The notes: generated from the sequence alone by a model not told the origin. A DNA stretch of 32,649 nt from Acidobacteriota bacterium (GCA_019247455.1 JAFAOW010000012.1:1-32649), one strand, 5' to 3'. Positions 16,499 to 23,357 are shown, numbered from the stretch's first letter. Made by a program: numbers and translations.

Positions 16499-17811
16499 TG
16501 GATCTGTAGAATATCGCCTGCTGCAGCGACATAGGTCATCGGCGACGTGGGGGCCACGTCATTCAAGGTCGTTCGGATCTTCTCGACAATGCCCTCGGCT
16601 TCCATATAATCGCGCCCGAGCAGGCGGCGAAACCGCTTATCGGTTGTCTCGCCCTTCAATTCCTTTAACATTCCGCCAAGAAAGGCGGTTACCAATTCAG
16701 GGGAAAATTGCCTACCGATATTGCCCTTGAGATCGTCAACCACATCTCGAGCCGCGCGGCGAGCCTTGTACGGCCGGTCGGTCGTCATAGCGTCAAACGA
16801 ATCCGCGAGCGTCACTATCTTGGCAATGTAGGGAATCTCGCGACCCTTTAGTCCGTCCGGATACCCGCGTCCGTCCAGCCGTTCATGATGATACTTTGCC
16901 GCGAGCGGCACGTCCGTATACGGGTGATGGATGGGCTGAAGGATTTCAAAACCCACCCCCGGGTGCTTGTTCAATTCGGCGGATTCTTTCGCATTGATCC
17001 GGTAAGGTGCGTTTATGATCTTACGCTCGACAGTAAGCTTGCCGACATCGTGCAGATACCCAGCGACTGCGGCGCCCTCGACCTCTTCTTTACCCCATCC
17101 GAGCTCCGACGCGATGATCTCGCTGAACTTGCCTACGCGGACGGAATGGCCTTCAGTGTATTTATCCTTGCAATCGATGGCCGCGGCGAACGCCTTTACC
17201 GTATCGTGGTATGTCGAGCGCATCTCGTCGAAAAGCTGCCGGTTCTCCTCGGCATGTCGCTCGATCTCCGCCATTAGATTTCGTTGTGCGATCGCCACGC
17301 CGATGTGCTGTCCCATCGCGCAGACGATCTCCTTTTCGTACGAGGTGTAAGCTTCGCCGGTCGCTTTCTCGCCCAGAAATAGTGCTCCAACTATCTCCTC
17401 ACGGACCACTAAGGGGACGAATAACTGGAGCCCGCGGTCGGCAAAACTCACATCGTAGATCTGAAAGAAGGGCAGGACCTGAGCTTCCGCTATCTCAATA
17501 GGGTGCAGGCCGTTCGTCAGGAACTGCCTCTCATCCTCGGTTGTAAGGGTTAGACTTAGGGGGAAGTCGTCTCCAAGTCCACGTACCGCCACCAAGTTCA
17601 ACTCGTGCGCATATCTCGAATATCGGGCGGCCGCCCCACGCATAATGCCGATCGCCCCGGAAAGCAGATGAAGGGAGGTACGGATCGTTTCCTGAAAGCT
17701 ATTCTTATTCGTGATCTCATGGCCAAGTTCGGCGAGAGCGCCGAACGCGTGGATGAGTTTGTGGTCATCATGATCGTGATTCGTGAATCGTGAATCGTGA
17801 ATCGTAGTCAT
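16495..17811 (-). CDS. GAF and HD-GYP domain c-di-GMP phosphodiesterase
   Basis: The 438-residue protein has a GAF-like sensory domain (about residues 35-175) and an HD-GYP domain (about 200-365) that hydrolyses cyclic di-GMP. The metal and catalytic residues are in place: GHSVRV at 221, HD at 254-255 (LHDVGKLT), HPGVG from 283, HHERLDGRGYP with GYP at 316-318. No membrane segment is seen, so it is cytoplasmic. The first ~14 residues, with an odd His/Asp/Thr composition, are encoded by a heptamer repeat array (17771-17804). No other start codon exists until Met57 inside the GAF domain, so the ATG at 17811 is the best start. That ATG overlaps the TAA of the four-helix-bundle gene (TAATG). The native start was probably displaced. 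Confidence 0.9.
   Translation of the reverse strand: MTTIHDSRFTNHDHDDHKLIHAFGALAELGHEITNKNSFQETIRTSLHLLSGAIGIMRGAAARYSRYAHELNLVAVRGLGDDFPLSLTLTTEDERQFLTNGLHPIEIAEAQVLPFFQIYDVSFADRGLQLFVPLVVREEIVGALFLGEKATGEAYTSYEKEIVCAMGQHIGVAIAQRNLMAEIERHAEENRQLFDEMRSTYHDTVKAFAAAIDCKDKYTEGHSVRVGKFSEIIASELGWGKEEVEGAAVAGYLHDVGKLTVERKIINAPYRINAKESAELNKHPGVGFEILQPIHHPYTDVPLAAKYHHERLDGRGYPDGLKGREIPYIAKIVTLADSFDAMTTDRPYKARRAARDVVDDLKGNIGRQFSPELVTAFLGGMLKELKGETTDKRFRRLLGRDYMEAEGIVEKIRTTLNDVAPTSPMTYVAAAGDILQIH
17771..17804. repeat. Left heptamer array (TGAWTCG units)
   Basis: On the plus strand four perfect-phase heptamers run from 17777 to 17804: TGATTCG then three TGAATCG. A shortened TGATCG (17771-17776) precedes them. 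The array lies inside the first codons of the HD-GYP gene. Its outer 17 bases (17775-17791) are the exact inverse of 18196-18212. Confidence 0.9.
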
Positions 17812-18173
17812 TAGCCTAACTTTCCTTTTAAGTGTCTTGATAATCCAGTGATCATTCGCCCGATATTGTCCAAGGCGCTCGAAGAAGTCATGAAATCCGA
17901 ATCTGATATGTAGCCCAGCCGGTTGGCGATCACCAATTCTGTTTCTACATCGCTGGTTGACCCCTGAGCAATGGACAAGAACCGTAAGAAGTCCTTATCC
18001 GTTTCGCCTGCAGCACCCTCAGCAATATTCGCGGGTATGGATACCGACGCACGCGTTATTTGCGAAGTAAGACCAAATTTTTCGTCTTTCGGAAAGAACT
18101 CGGTCATCCGATAGACTTCTACAACGAAGTCAACTGACTTTGACCAAACATCAAGTTTTAGGTGGGAGCGCAT
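17811..18173 (-). CDS. Four-helix-bundle protein of the S23/bIVR (TIGR02436) family
   Basis: The 120-residue protein matches the S23 family known from 23S rRNA intervening sequences and related to the accessory protein Avd of diversity-generating retroelements. Family landmarks are LDVWSKSVDFVVEVYRMTEF, then FPKDEKFGLTSQITRASVSI, PANIAEGAAGETDKDFLRFL and IAQGSTSDVETELVIANRLGY. Predicted structure is four amphipathic helices; Avd is a pentamer that binds nucleic acid, but no activity is known for most free-standing members. No ribosome site precedes the ATG; the 22 bases before it are A/T-rich remnants of the repeat array. There is no reverse transcriptase and no 23S rRNA here, so it is neither a retroelement nor an rRNA intervening sequence. 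It is bracketed by inverted repeat arrays. Confidence 0.9.
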   Translation of the reverse strand: MRSHLKLDVWSKSVDFVVEVYRMTEFFPKDEKFGLTSQITRASVSIPANIAEGAAGETDKDFLRFLSIAQGSTSDVETELVIANRLGYISDSDFMTSSSALDNIGRMITGLSRHLKGKLG

Positions 18174-18182
18174 ATTAGTTTT

Positions 18183-18212
18183 CTATTCACGAATTACGAT
18201 TCACGAATCACG
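18183..18212. repeat. Right heptamer array, inverted relative to the left one
   Basis: Read on the minus strand the units are TGATTCG (18210-18204), TGAATCG (18203-18197), TAATTCG (18196-18190) and TGAATAG (18189-18183), after CG at 18212-18211. The two outer units match the left array exactly; the inner two have decayed. The array sits between the STAS stop codon and the start of the four-helix-bundle gene. Confidence 0.9.
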
Positions 18213-18530
18213 CTACACGATGGTTACATGCTTGGTTAGTCCCAACATGTCAAAGAGCTCGACGGTGTCTTCATTCATATCTGAGAAGACCACGCTTGCG
18301 CCGTTCTTGCTCGCAATGTCGATGACCCCTAAAAGGATCGAAACGCCAATGCTGTTCACGAGCTCTGTCTGAGCGAAATTCACGACGAGTTCCTTGCATC
18401 CGGCAGCGAGGCGGCGTTTACACTCATATTCGATCTGCTCGCCTGAAAGCTTGTTCAGGTAGTCCCCAGCGACAATGACGGAGCGTTCCTCGACTCCATC
18501 GGCGGCCGGCACGGCGTTGGCTTGGATCAC
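18213..18530 (-). CDS. STAS-domain protein, anti-sigma-factor-antagonist type
   Basis: The 105-residue protein is a single STAS domain. It has an N-terminal strand (SVIVAGDYLNKLSGEQI), KELVVNF, then TELVNSIGVSILLGVI. The serine after Asn in NSIG is at the position phosphorylated in SpoIIAA/RsbV-type antagonists. The protein ends with DMLGLTKHVTIV, as is common in the family. Such proteins bind anti-sigma kinases, or act as switches for other output domains. No anti-sigma kinase or sigma factor is encoded here. The start is GTG at 18530, preceded by AAGGAAG with a spacer of about 8 bases. The next native gene downstream on the strand is the HD-GYP phosphodiesterase, now separated by the repeat-bounded cassette, so the two may be functional partners. 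Confidence 0.85.
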   Translation of the reverse strand: MIQANAVPAADGVEERSVIVAGDYLNKLSGEQIEYECKRRLAAGCKELVVNFAQTELVNSIGVSILLGVIDIASKNGASVVFSDMNEDTVELFDMLGLTKHVTIV

Positions 18531-18553
18531 GTAAATTTCTTCCTTGTTTAATT

Positions 18554-18610
18554 TAGCGCAAGCGCTAGAAGGCCCTACTTGAGCACCATTTTTAACATAT
18601 TAAGCGCTAG
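18554..18610 (-). promoter_or_regulatory. AAGCGCTAG direct repeat ahead of the STAS gene
   Basis: AAGCGCTAG occurs at 18560-18568 and again at 18602-18610, 42 bases apart (about four helical turns). The copy nearer the gene is part of a perfect palindrome, TAGCGC-AA-GCGCTA (18554-18567). On the minus strand the distal copy lies between a TTGCCC and a TAAAAA 17 bases apart, a weak promoter candidate. The two copies could be binding sites of a regulator of the STAS gene; this is inferred from spacing and symmetry only. Confidence 0.35.
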
Positions 18611-18709
18611 CGGGCAATAGAAAAGCGGAGTTTTAAGCGCGATTTACGCGAAAAATGCCAAAAAACCGCTTTATATCGCTGTAGTGTTAAACAAACCGGG
18701 TCTTAAACG

Positions 18710-19567
18710 CTATATATTGGGCTCGTAAGGAGTCCGTCCAAGCTCCTCCAGGACGGGCTTGAGCTGCTCGACGACCATGTTGTGACAGGCACCATTGGAG
18801 GCGAGGATACCGTTGCGGTTCTGAAGATCCGCCCGGTCGTATTTCAGCGGGAGGCCAAAAATATCGGTAAACTTGCCACCGGCCTCTTCCAAGATCAGCT
18901 GCGGAGCGCATGTGTCCCAGATCTTTGTACGGGGTCCGGGGTGGATGTACACGTCGCAGATCCTGTCGGAGATCAAGCCTGCCTTCACACCTACCGAGCC
19001 GCGGCGGATCATATTCTTGATCCCCAGGGCTTTTACGACCTTGCCCATTTTAGGGCTCGGGTGATTGCGCGACATTGCAAGCGTGAGCTCGTCCATATGA
19101 CACCGTGAAGATACGGTCAGCCTGCGTGGCACCTGGCCGCCCCGGAGCGTGAACGCCCCGTCGCCTTTGACGGCGAAGGTGAGTACGTTGTGCGCAGGCT
19201 CGTAAACCACGCCGAGGATCGGCACCCCGCTCTCGGCCAAGCCGATCTGTACAGCAAAATCGCCATCCCTTTTAACAAACCCCGCGGTACCATCGATGGG
19301 ATCGATTATCCAGACCCGCTTAGCCCCGATGCGGGTCTCGACATCATCGCGTTCCTCTTCGGAGAGAATGGCGTCAGCGGGGAATGTCGCCGTAAGGCCC
19401 TTCACGATGATCTGGCTCGCGATACGATCGGCCTCGGTGACCGGTTCGTACATATCGTCCGCCCCAAGCTTCTGTTCGGTGAGAAATTCAGTCGAATAGA
19501 CGTCCATGATGGCCTTTCCGGCCATCAGAGCTAGGAGTTTTGCCGTTTCGAGTTCGCGAGAAGGCAT
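18710..19567 (-). CDS. Inositol monophosphatase-superfamily phosphatase, CysQ-like
   Basis: The protein has 285 residues from the chosen start. It shows the lithium-sensitive phosphatase motifs: VTEADR, an EE pair in LSEEERDD, DPIDGTAGFVKRDGDFAVQIGL (metal-binding Asp-Ile-Asp-Gly-Thr) and KIWDTCAPQLILEEAGG near the end. The spacing and KIWD suit 3'(2'),5'-bisphosphate nucleotidases (CysQ/Hal2), which remove PAP made during sulfate assimilation. An inositol-phosphatase or fructose-bisphosphatase activity is not excluded. I start at the ATG at 19567 (MPSRELETAK); the frame stays open for 26 more residues, but these have no family character. It is followed on the strand by the STAS gene after 179 bases, with no clear terminator between. 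Confidence 0.85.
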   Translation of the reverse strand: MPSRELETAKLLALMAGKAIMDVYSTEFLTEQKLGADDMYEPVTEADRIASQIIVKGLTATFPADAILSEEERDDVETRIGAKRVWIIDPIDGTAGFVKRDGDFAVQIGLAESGVPILGVVYEPAHNVLTFAVKGDGAFTLRGGQVPRRLTVSSRCHMDELTLAMSRNHPSPKMGKVVKALGIKNMIRRGSVGVKAGLISDRICDVYIHPGPRTKIWDTCAPQLILEEAGGKFTDIFGLPLKYDRADLQNRNGILASNGACHNMVVEQLKPVLEELGRTPYEPNI

Positions 19568-19621
19568 TACATAAAATGTAACATTTCGGAGGCTTAACTG
19601 TGTTCGCCGACATACTTGCGC

Positions 19622-19655
19622 GGAAAAGCGGCGAATGCAGCACATCCGCCGCTTT
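19622..19655 (-). terminator. Intrinsic terminator after the HtrA-like gene
   Basis: AAAGCGGCG (19625-19633) pairs perfectly with CGCCGCTTT (19647-19655). On the minus strand the stem is followed by a short TTTTCC run, 19 bases after the stop codon of the HtrA-like gene. The T-run is short, so termination may be partial. Confidence 0.65.
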
Positions 19656-19673
19656 CTTCTTATTAGGGAAGGT

Positions 19674-20864
19674 TTACTGGATGGTCCGTCTCGGCGTGGT
19701 CGTCCGGGTGGTTGACGGGCTGCCGAGAAGCTTGATCGGGACCGTGGTCATTCGTCCATTCCTATAGACCTCGAAATTCACCGTATCGCCGATCTGCTTC
19801 TTATCCAAAAAGCGATAAAGGTCGTCAAGGTCGTTGAACTTTTGTCCTTCCGCCGAGACGATGATATCGCCAATGCTGCCGTCGTTGCCGATCCCCTTTA
19901 CGCCTGCTCGCTCGAGCGAGCCGCCCGGTACGGTCTGATATACAAGCAGGCCCGAATCGACCGGCACGCGATAGCCTTTCTGCCTCAATTCCTCAATAGC
20001 GGGAAGAGTGGCTCCAAGACGGGGACGCTTGAATTCGCCGTACTGGATCAGCTGAGGGACGACGCGTTTGGCCGTGTTAACAGGGATAGCAAAGCCAACT
20101 CCGACCGAACCTCCCGCAGGCGCGAGGATCTGTGAATTAATGCCGATCATTCGGCCAAATTTGTCCAGTAGAGGTCCACCGGAGTTCCCGGGATTGATCG
20201 AAGCGTCCGTTTGGATCGCAGCATCGATCGGGCGGCCGTTTCGGGCCTTGATAGGACGCTGCAACCCCGAAATAACTCCCGTCGTTAGCGTACGGTCAAG
20301 ACCGAAGGGATTCCCGATAGCGAGCACCTTTTGGCCGACGGTCAACTTATCAGAATCGCCGAACGGCACGACCGGAAGTCCCGGCGGCGGATTATCCAGT
20401 TTGATGACCGCAAGATCGGTGTCCGGGTCTGTGCCTACCACCGTCGCCGGGTAGGTCTTGTCGCCTCCGAAGGAGACGGTGAGCTTTTGCGCATCTTCAA
20501 TCACATGGTAATTCGTGAGAATATCGCCATTCGCGTCGATGACCGAGCCGGAGCCGGTACCCTTACCTTCCTGCTCATTTCCCCAGAAGTCCTGCGTGAC
20601 CGAAGTCGAAGTAATAAATGCGACGCCAGGACTGATAGCCTTGTACACCTCGATGTTGTTCTGCTCGTCAGACACCGTGGATGGATCGGAAATACCCGGG
20701 GGCGCCTGTTCAGCGAAGGTAATGCCCGAGTTATCGCTGCTGGACCAAAGTTTACCGCCGAAATTGTAAAGAAGAGCGGTCGCCCCGACCGCAATGAGGG
20801 CGGAAGAAAATGCGAGCAGGATCACCTGTCTCGCCGATAAATGATAAACAGAATTCCTTGCCAT
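19674..20864 (-). CDS. HtrA/DegP-like trypsin-type serine protease with one PDZ domain
   Basis: The 396-residue protein has an N-terminal membrane anchor (about residues 12-34) and a short linker. Its trypsin-like domain has the full triad: His120 (TNYHVI), Asp150 (DTDLAVIKL) and Ser228 (INPGNSGGPL). A single C-terminal PDZ domain (about 285-380, GLLVYQTVPGGSLERAGVKG ... GDIIVSAEGQ) follows. This is the DegS/HtrA arrangement of periplasmic quality-control or stress-signalling proteases held at the inner membrane. Domain count, anchor and catalytic residues make the family call secure; the substrate is unknown. AGGTGG precedes the ATG. It is followed by its own terminator and is probably monocistronic. 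Confidence 0.93.
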   Translation of the reverse strand: MARNSVYHLSARQVILLAFSSALIAVGATALLYNFGGKLWSSSDNSGITFAEQAPPGISDPSTVSDEQNNIEVYKAISPGVAFITSTSVTQDFWGNEQEGKGTGSGSVIDANGDILTNYHVIEDAQKLTVSFGGDKTYPATVVGTDPDTDLAVIKLDNPPPGLPVVPFGDSDKLTVGQKVLAIGNPFGLDRTLTTGVISGLQRPIKARNGRPIDAAIQTDASINPGNSGGPLLDKFGRMIGINSQILAPAGGSVGVGFAIPVNTAKRVVPQLIQYGEFKRPRLGATLPAIEELRQKGYRVPVDSGLLVYQTVPGGSLERAGVKGIGNDGSIGDIIVSAEGQKFNDLDDLYRFLDKKQIGDTVNFEVYRNGRMTTVPIKLLGSPSTTRTTTPRRTIQ

Positions 20865-20950
20865 AGATCCACCTATTGAAACTGTATAAAAACCAAAAAT
20901 ATATCAAGGATTTGATGCCTTTGGCAGTTCCGCACGTTTCCTGTTTACGC

Positions 20951-20987
20951 AAAAAGAGGACCCGGTGTTTCCAAGCGGAACACCGGG
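20951..20987 (-). terminator. Intrinsic terminator after the DUF5658 gene
   Basis: A stem of about 11 bp pairs 20961-20972 (CCCGGTGTTTCC) with 20977-20987 (GGAACACCGGG) with one bulged T and a 4-base loop. On the minus strand it is followed by TCCTCTTTTTG. It lies about 28 bases past the stop codon at 21015. Confidence 0.85.
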
Positions 20988-21014
20988 CCGGGGAAGCCAG
21001 AACATGGCAGGAGA

Positions 21015-21380
21015 TCAAATAATGACTGCGAGCAATTGACCGGGGATATTTGCCACAGTTTGCATAAATGTGTTGGAGACGTAGCCGAATGCGGACAGTC
21101 CGGTGAAAAGGTGTATTCCCATGAGACCGATATAAACCGCGAGTGCGACTGCGAGGCCGTAGCGTGCCAGGCGCTTTCGCCGGGCCATATAGATCACGAC
21201 GGCGGCGACAGCACCAATCGTTATCTTTACGCTTAGGAAAGGGCCATTGCCGATTTCCAACAAGCTGGCCATCAACTGATTGCTTTCCGTCGCAACCCCG
21301 CTGCGCACCCAAACGATGGTCAAGACGGCGTCAAGCAAATTCAAGGCGAACAGTAGAATGGTCGGCGCCAATAGCTGCAT
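21015..21380 (-). CDS. Small integral membrane protein, DUF5658-like
   Basis: The 121-residue protein has about four hydrophobic segments (roughly residues 3-26, 48-64, 72-92 and 96-118) and little else. The segment NLLDAVLTIVWVRSGVATES followed by NQLMASLLEIGNGPFLSVKI, with conserved Asp, Glu, Asn and Lys within or next to the membrane, is characteristic of DUF5658-type proteins, whose function is unknown. The charged MARRKRLARYG lies in a loop, probably cytoplasmic. It is a single gene with its own strong terminator, divergent from the secreted glycine-zipper gene. Confidence 0.7.
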   Translation of the reverse strand: MQLLAPTILLFALNLLDAVLTIVWVRSGVATESNQLMASLLEIGNGPFLSVKITIGAVAAVVIYMARRKRLARYGLAVALAVYIGLMGIHLFTGLSAFGYVSNTFMQTVANIPGQLLAVII

Positions 21381-21413
21381 AAACTTGTTTAAACTCGGCC
21401 CTGAATGACTCGA

Positions 21414-21436
21414 CCCCCGGTTTCTTACGCCGGGGG
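21414..21436. repeat. GC-rich intergenic hairpin
   Basis: CCCCCGG (21414-21420) and CCGGGGG (21430-21436) enclose a 9-base loop, TTTCTTACG. It lies in the 298-base region between the divergent DUF5658 and glycine-zipper genes and lacks a T-run, so it is not a terminator. It looks like a dispersed palindromic intergenic repeat, but only one copy is visible here. Confidence 0.45.
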
Positions 21437-21501
21437 CCTGGCCTCAAAGAGACTGTGTAATGTTGTTGTCGCTCAGAATATATGTCTAATCAAACGTAAT
21501 T

Positions 21502-21525
21502 TCAAAAAAGCGAAAACTTTTTTGA
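21502..21525. other. A/T-rich hairpin in a long gene-free leader
   Basis: TCAAAAAAG (21502-21510) is perfectly complementary to CTTTTTTGA (21517-21525) around CGAAAA. It sits about 155 bases ahead of the next gene. The rest of 21381-21678 holds no convincing gene; a reading frame from 21405 is judged spurious. The stretch could be a long 5' leader or contain a small RNA; I recognise no riboswitch in it. Confidence 0.35.
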
Positions 21526-21678
21526 GAACATTCTTAAATGCTATTCTGACGCCAAGCCCGTTTACTGATAAGAAGCGAATTCTCGGCAACGGGATGCCGG
21601 GCATTTCATCAAAGATAGCGCCGGCTCCCCCTGAATTCGCGGCACTGTTAAGACTGCACCTACGAGGAGAGAGGAGTC

Positions 21679-22416
21679 ATGAAAACGACCATCAATTATC
21701 TAAGTATTGCGTCGCTCGCTGTAGTTTTGGCAGCGGTGGGTTCTGTCAGCGTTTTCGCTCAGAAGCCGGTTCTTCATCACCGGCCGGTAGTGAAGAAAAA
21801 GATCATCCATCCGGTCAAACCTGCGGAGCCGCTCTATTCTGTCGCGACGGGTACGATCATCCGGGCAAGGATGAATAACACGATCAGTTCGAAATCAGCA
21901 CGCGTCGGCGACACCTTTACGGTCACTGTCACCGAACCTATTTATGCATCAACGGGCGCCGTTGTCGCTCCGATAGGCAGCACGATGACCGGCCGGGTCG
22001 ATACCGTGACCCCGGCGGCGAAAGGCGGCAAGGTCGGCCAGATCGACGCACATTTTATCCGGCTTACATTGCCTAACGGCCGGTCGCGCACGATCAATGG
22101 TTCGCTGACTGACCTTACCCAGGGTAAGACGACCAGCGACAATGAAGGGACGGCTTCCGGGAAGAATATGGGCCATCGCAAGGTGGTCTTCATCGGAGGA
22201 GGTGCAGCAGGGGGAGCGATCCTGGGAGGCGCCTTTGGCGGGCCTAAAGGAGCCCTGATCGGCGGACTGCTTGGCGCAGGCGGCGGGTTTCTCGGTGACA
22301 AGCTGCTGAAGGGTGAGGAAGCTGAGGTCAGATCGGGAACTGAATTCGGGGTTTACCTTAATCAGGCGATCTCTCTGCCGAAGTTCGCGGAGGTTACGGG
22401 ACCGATCAATCCCTAG
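21679..22416 (+). CDS. Secreted glycine-zipper protein of unknown function
   Basis: The 245-residue protein has a signal peptide (cleavage near VFAQ at 27-28) and a His/Lys/Pro-rich spacer (29-48). A beta-rich domain (about 52-140) starts GTIIRARMNNTISSKSARVGDTFTV and contains GAVVAPIGSTMTGRV, a pattern common in acidobacterial secreted proteins with a 'low-cost variable beta-barrel' look and no known activity. A glycine zipper (about 170-210, GGGAAGGAILGGAFGG) could insert in a membrane. A short C-terminal strand segment with GTEFGVYLNQAI follows. Ribosome binding is strong: GAGGAGAGAGGAG ends a few bases before the ATG. It is monocistronic, with its own terminator. Confidence 0.75.
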   Translation: MKTTINYLSIASLAVVLAAVGSVSVFAQKPVLHHRPVVKKKIIHPVKPAEPLYSVATGTIIRARMNNTISSKSARVGDTFTVTVTEPIYASTGAVVAPIGSTMTGRVDTVTPAAKGGKVGQIDAHFIRLTLPNGRSRTINGSLTDLTQGKTTSDNEGTASGKNMGHRKVVFIGGGAAGGAILGGAFGGPKGALIGGLLGAGGGFLGDKLLKGEEAEVRSGTEFGVYLNQAISLPKFAEVTGPINP

Positions 22417-22436
22417 TTTTTGCGAAGAGAAATAGG

Positions 22437-22464
22437 AGGCCGCGGCGAAAGTCGCGGCCTTTTT
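22437..22464 (+). terminator. Intrinsic terminator with GAAA loop
   Basis: AGGCCGCGGC (22437-22446) pairs with GTCGCGGCCT (22451-22460) across a GAAA tetraloop and runs into TTTT. It lies 21 bases past the glycine-zipper gene and directly before the stop of the convergent LysR gene. Confidence 0.92.
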
Positions 22465-22466
22465 GG

Positions 22467-23357
22467 TTAGCGATGAGGAGATTCCAAAAGCTGCAGGAAT
22501 TTCTTTGCCGCGAGCGAAAGGCTGTGATCGCTGCGATGTATGACACCGACGGAGCGAACCCAGTACTTCTCGGCTAAGGGTATAACGGCTAGTGTGCCGG
22601 CCTTTTTGGCTTCGGCGACGGCGGGTTCGGGAACGATCGCTAGTCCGAATCCGACCTCGACGGCGCGCTTGATCGTCTCGATATTGTCGAACTCGGCGAT
22701 CTTTTTAACCTCGACATTATTGGCCTTGAAGATCTTGTCCATAGCTTTGCGAGTCGGCACATCCCGCTCGAAATGCACAAAATCCTGTCCGTCGAGATCG
22801 GTCACTTTGACCTTCGACCGAGACGCATACTTGTGGTCGGGCGGTGCAATAAGGACGAGCCGGTTATCAGGCATGTGAGTGATGGTCAATCCTCGCTTCG
22901 GCTCGGGCAGCGCGAGAATGCCGAGCTCGACGCTGCCGTTTAAGACATCGCGTACGACGCGTGTTGAACGAACGTATTCAAGATCGATCTTCGCCGCAGG
23001 GAACTTGGTCATGAATTCACGAACCTTTGCAGGCAACTCGTGGAGCCCGACGCTGTAAACAGTCGCGACCTTCACTGTGCCGCCGATCTTGCCCACCACG
23101 CCCCTTAGACTTTCGTGTAAGTGCTCGTAGGCCTCAAGTACATGCTTGGACTCACGATAAAAGACCTCACCCGCGGGAGTAAGCTTGACTTCGCGGCGGC
23201 CGCGTATCCGCTCGAGCAAGCGTCGCTTGAACTTGTCCTCGAGCGTTCGAATCTGCTGGCTTACAGCAGACTGCGTGATGAAATTGCGCTCGGCGGCTAG
23301 CGAAAAGCTTTCAAGATCCACGAGATCACAATATACCTTGAGGGTTTCGATGTGCAT
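22467..23357 (-). CDS. LysR-family transcriptional regulator
   Basis: The 296-residue protein is a standard LysR regulator. An N-terminal winged helix-turn-helix (residues 1-60, with SFSLAAERNFITQSAVSQQIRTLEDKF) is followed by a linker helix and a periplasmic-binding-protein-like effector domain (about 90-290). Its closest look is to the CysL/CbbR-like group, but I cannot name the effector. It is transcribed away from sdhCAB, with 183 bases between the two starts. LysR proteins often control the divergent neighbour, so succinate dehydrogenase is a possible target. A 7-bp inverted repeat lies in that region. Confidence 0.92.
   Translation of the reverse strand: MHIETLKVYCDLVDLESFSLAAERNFITQSAVSQQIRTLEDKFKRRLLERIRGRREVKLTPAGEVFYRESKHVLEAYEHLHESLRGVVGKIGGTVKVATVYSVGLHELPAKVREFMTKFPAAKIDLEYVRSTRVVRDVLNGSVELGILALPEPKRGLTITHMPDNRLVLIAPPDHKYASRSKVKVTDLDGQDFVHFERDVPTRKAMDKIFKANNVEVKKIAEFDNIETIKRAVEVGFGLAIVPEPAVAEAKKAGTLAVIPLAEKYWVRSVGVIHRSDHSLSLAAKKFLQLLESPHR

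Larger units (their letters stand above)
17775..18212 (-). mobile_element. Candidate mini mobile cassette: four-helix-bundle gene between inverted heptamer arrays
   Basis: The 438-base unit consists of one small gene bounded by CGTGATTCGTGAATCGT (17775-17791) and its perfect inverted copy (18196-18212). Inward of each copy the repeats continue as more degenerate heptamers. Its right edge touches the STAS stop codon (18213-18215) with no spacer. No transposase, recombinase or obvious target-site duplication is present. Calling it mobile is an inference from the inverted ends, the clean placement between two genes and the disturbed start of the HD-GYP gene. S23/bIVR proteins are known from intervening sequences inserted in 23S rRNA genes of some bacteria, which supports a link with insertion. 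Confidence 0.5.

Noticed and set aside
17811-18173. Diversity-generating retroelement accessory gene (avd)
   Set aside because: No reverse transcriptase, template repeat or variable repeat is present in the window; only the general S23/Avd family resemblance remains.
17771-18212. CRISPR array or rRNA intervening sequence
   Set aside because: Repeats are 7 bases with no spacers, and there is no 23S rRNA sequence on either side.
17760-18230. Target-site duplication around the heptamer-bounded cassette
   Set aside because: The bases outside the two 17-bp repeats do not match convincingly.
18611-18700. Possible sigma-54 promoter (TTGGCA on the minus strand near 18660)
   Set aside because: The GG-N10-GC spacing required for sigma-54 sites is not met.
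21405-21878. 157-codon plus-strand reading frame upstream of and overlapping the glycine-zipper gene
   Set aside because: It overlaps the well-supported secreted protein out of frame, shows no domain or signal character, and lacks a ribosome site.
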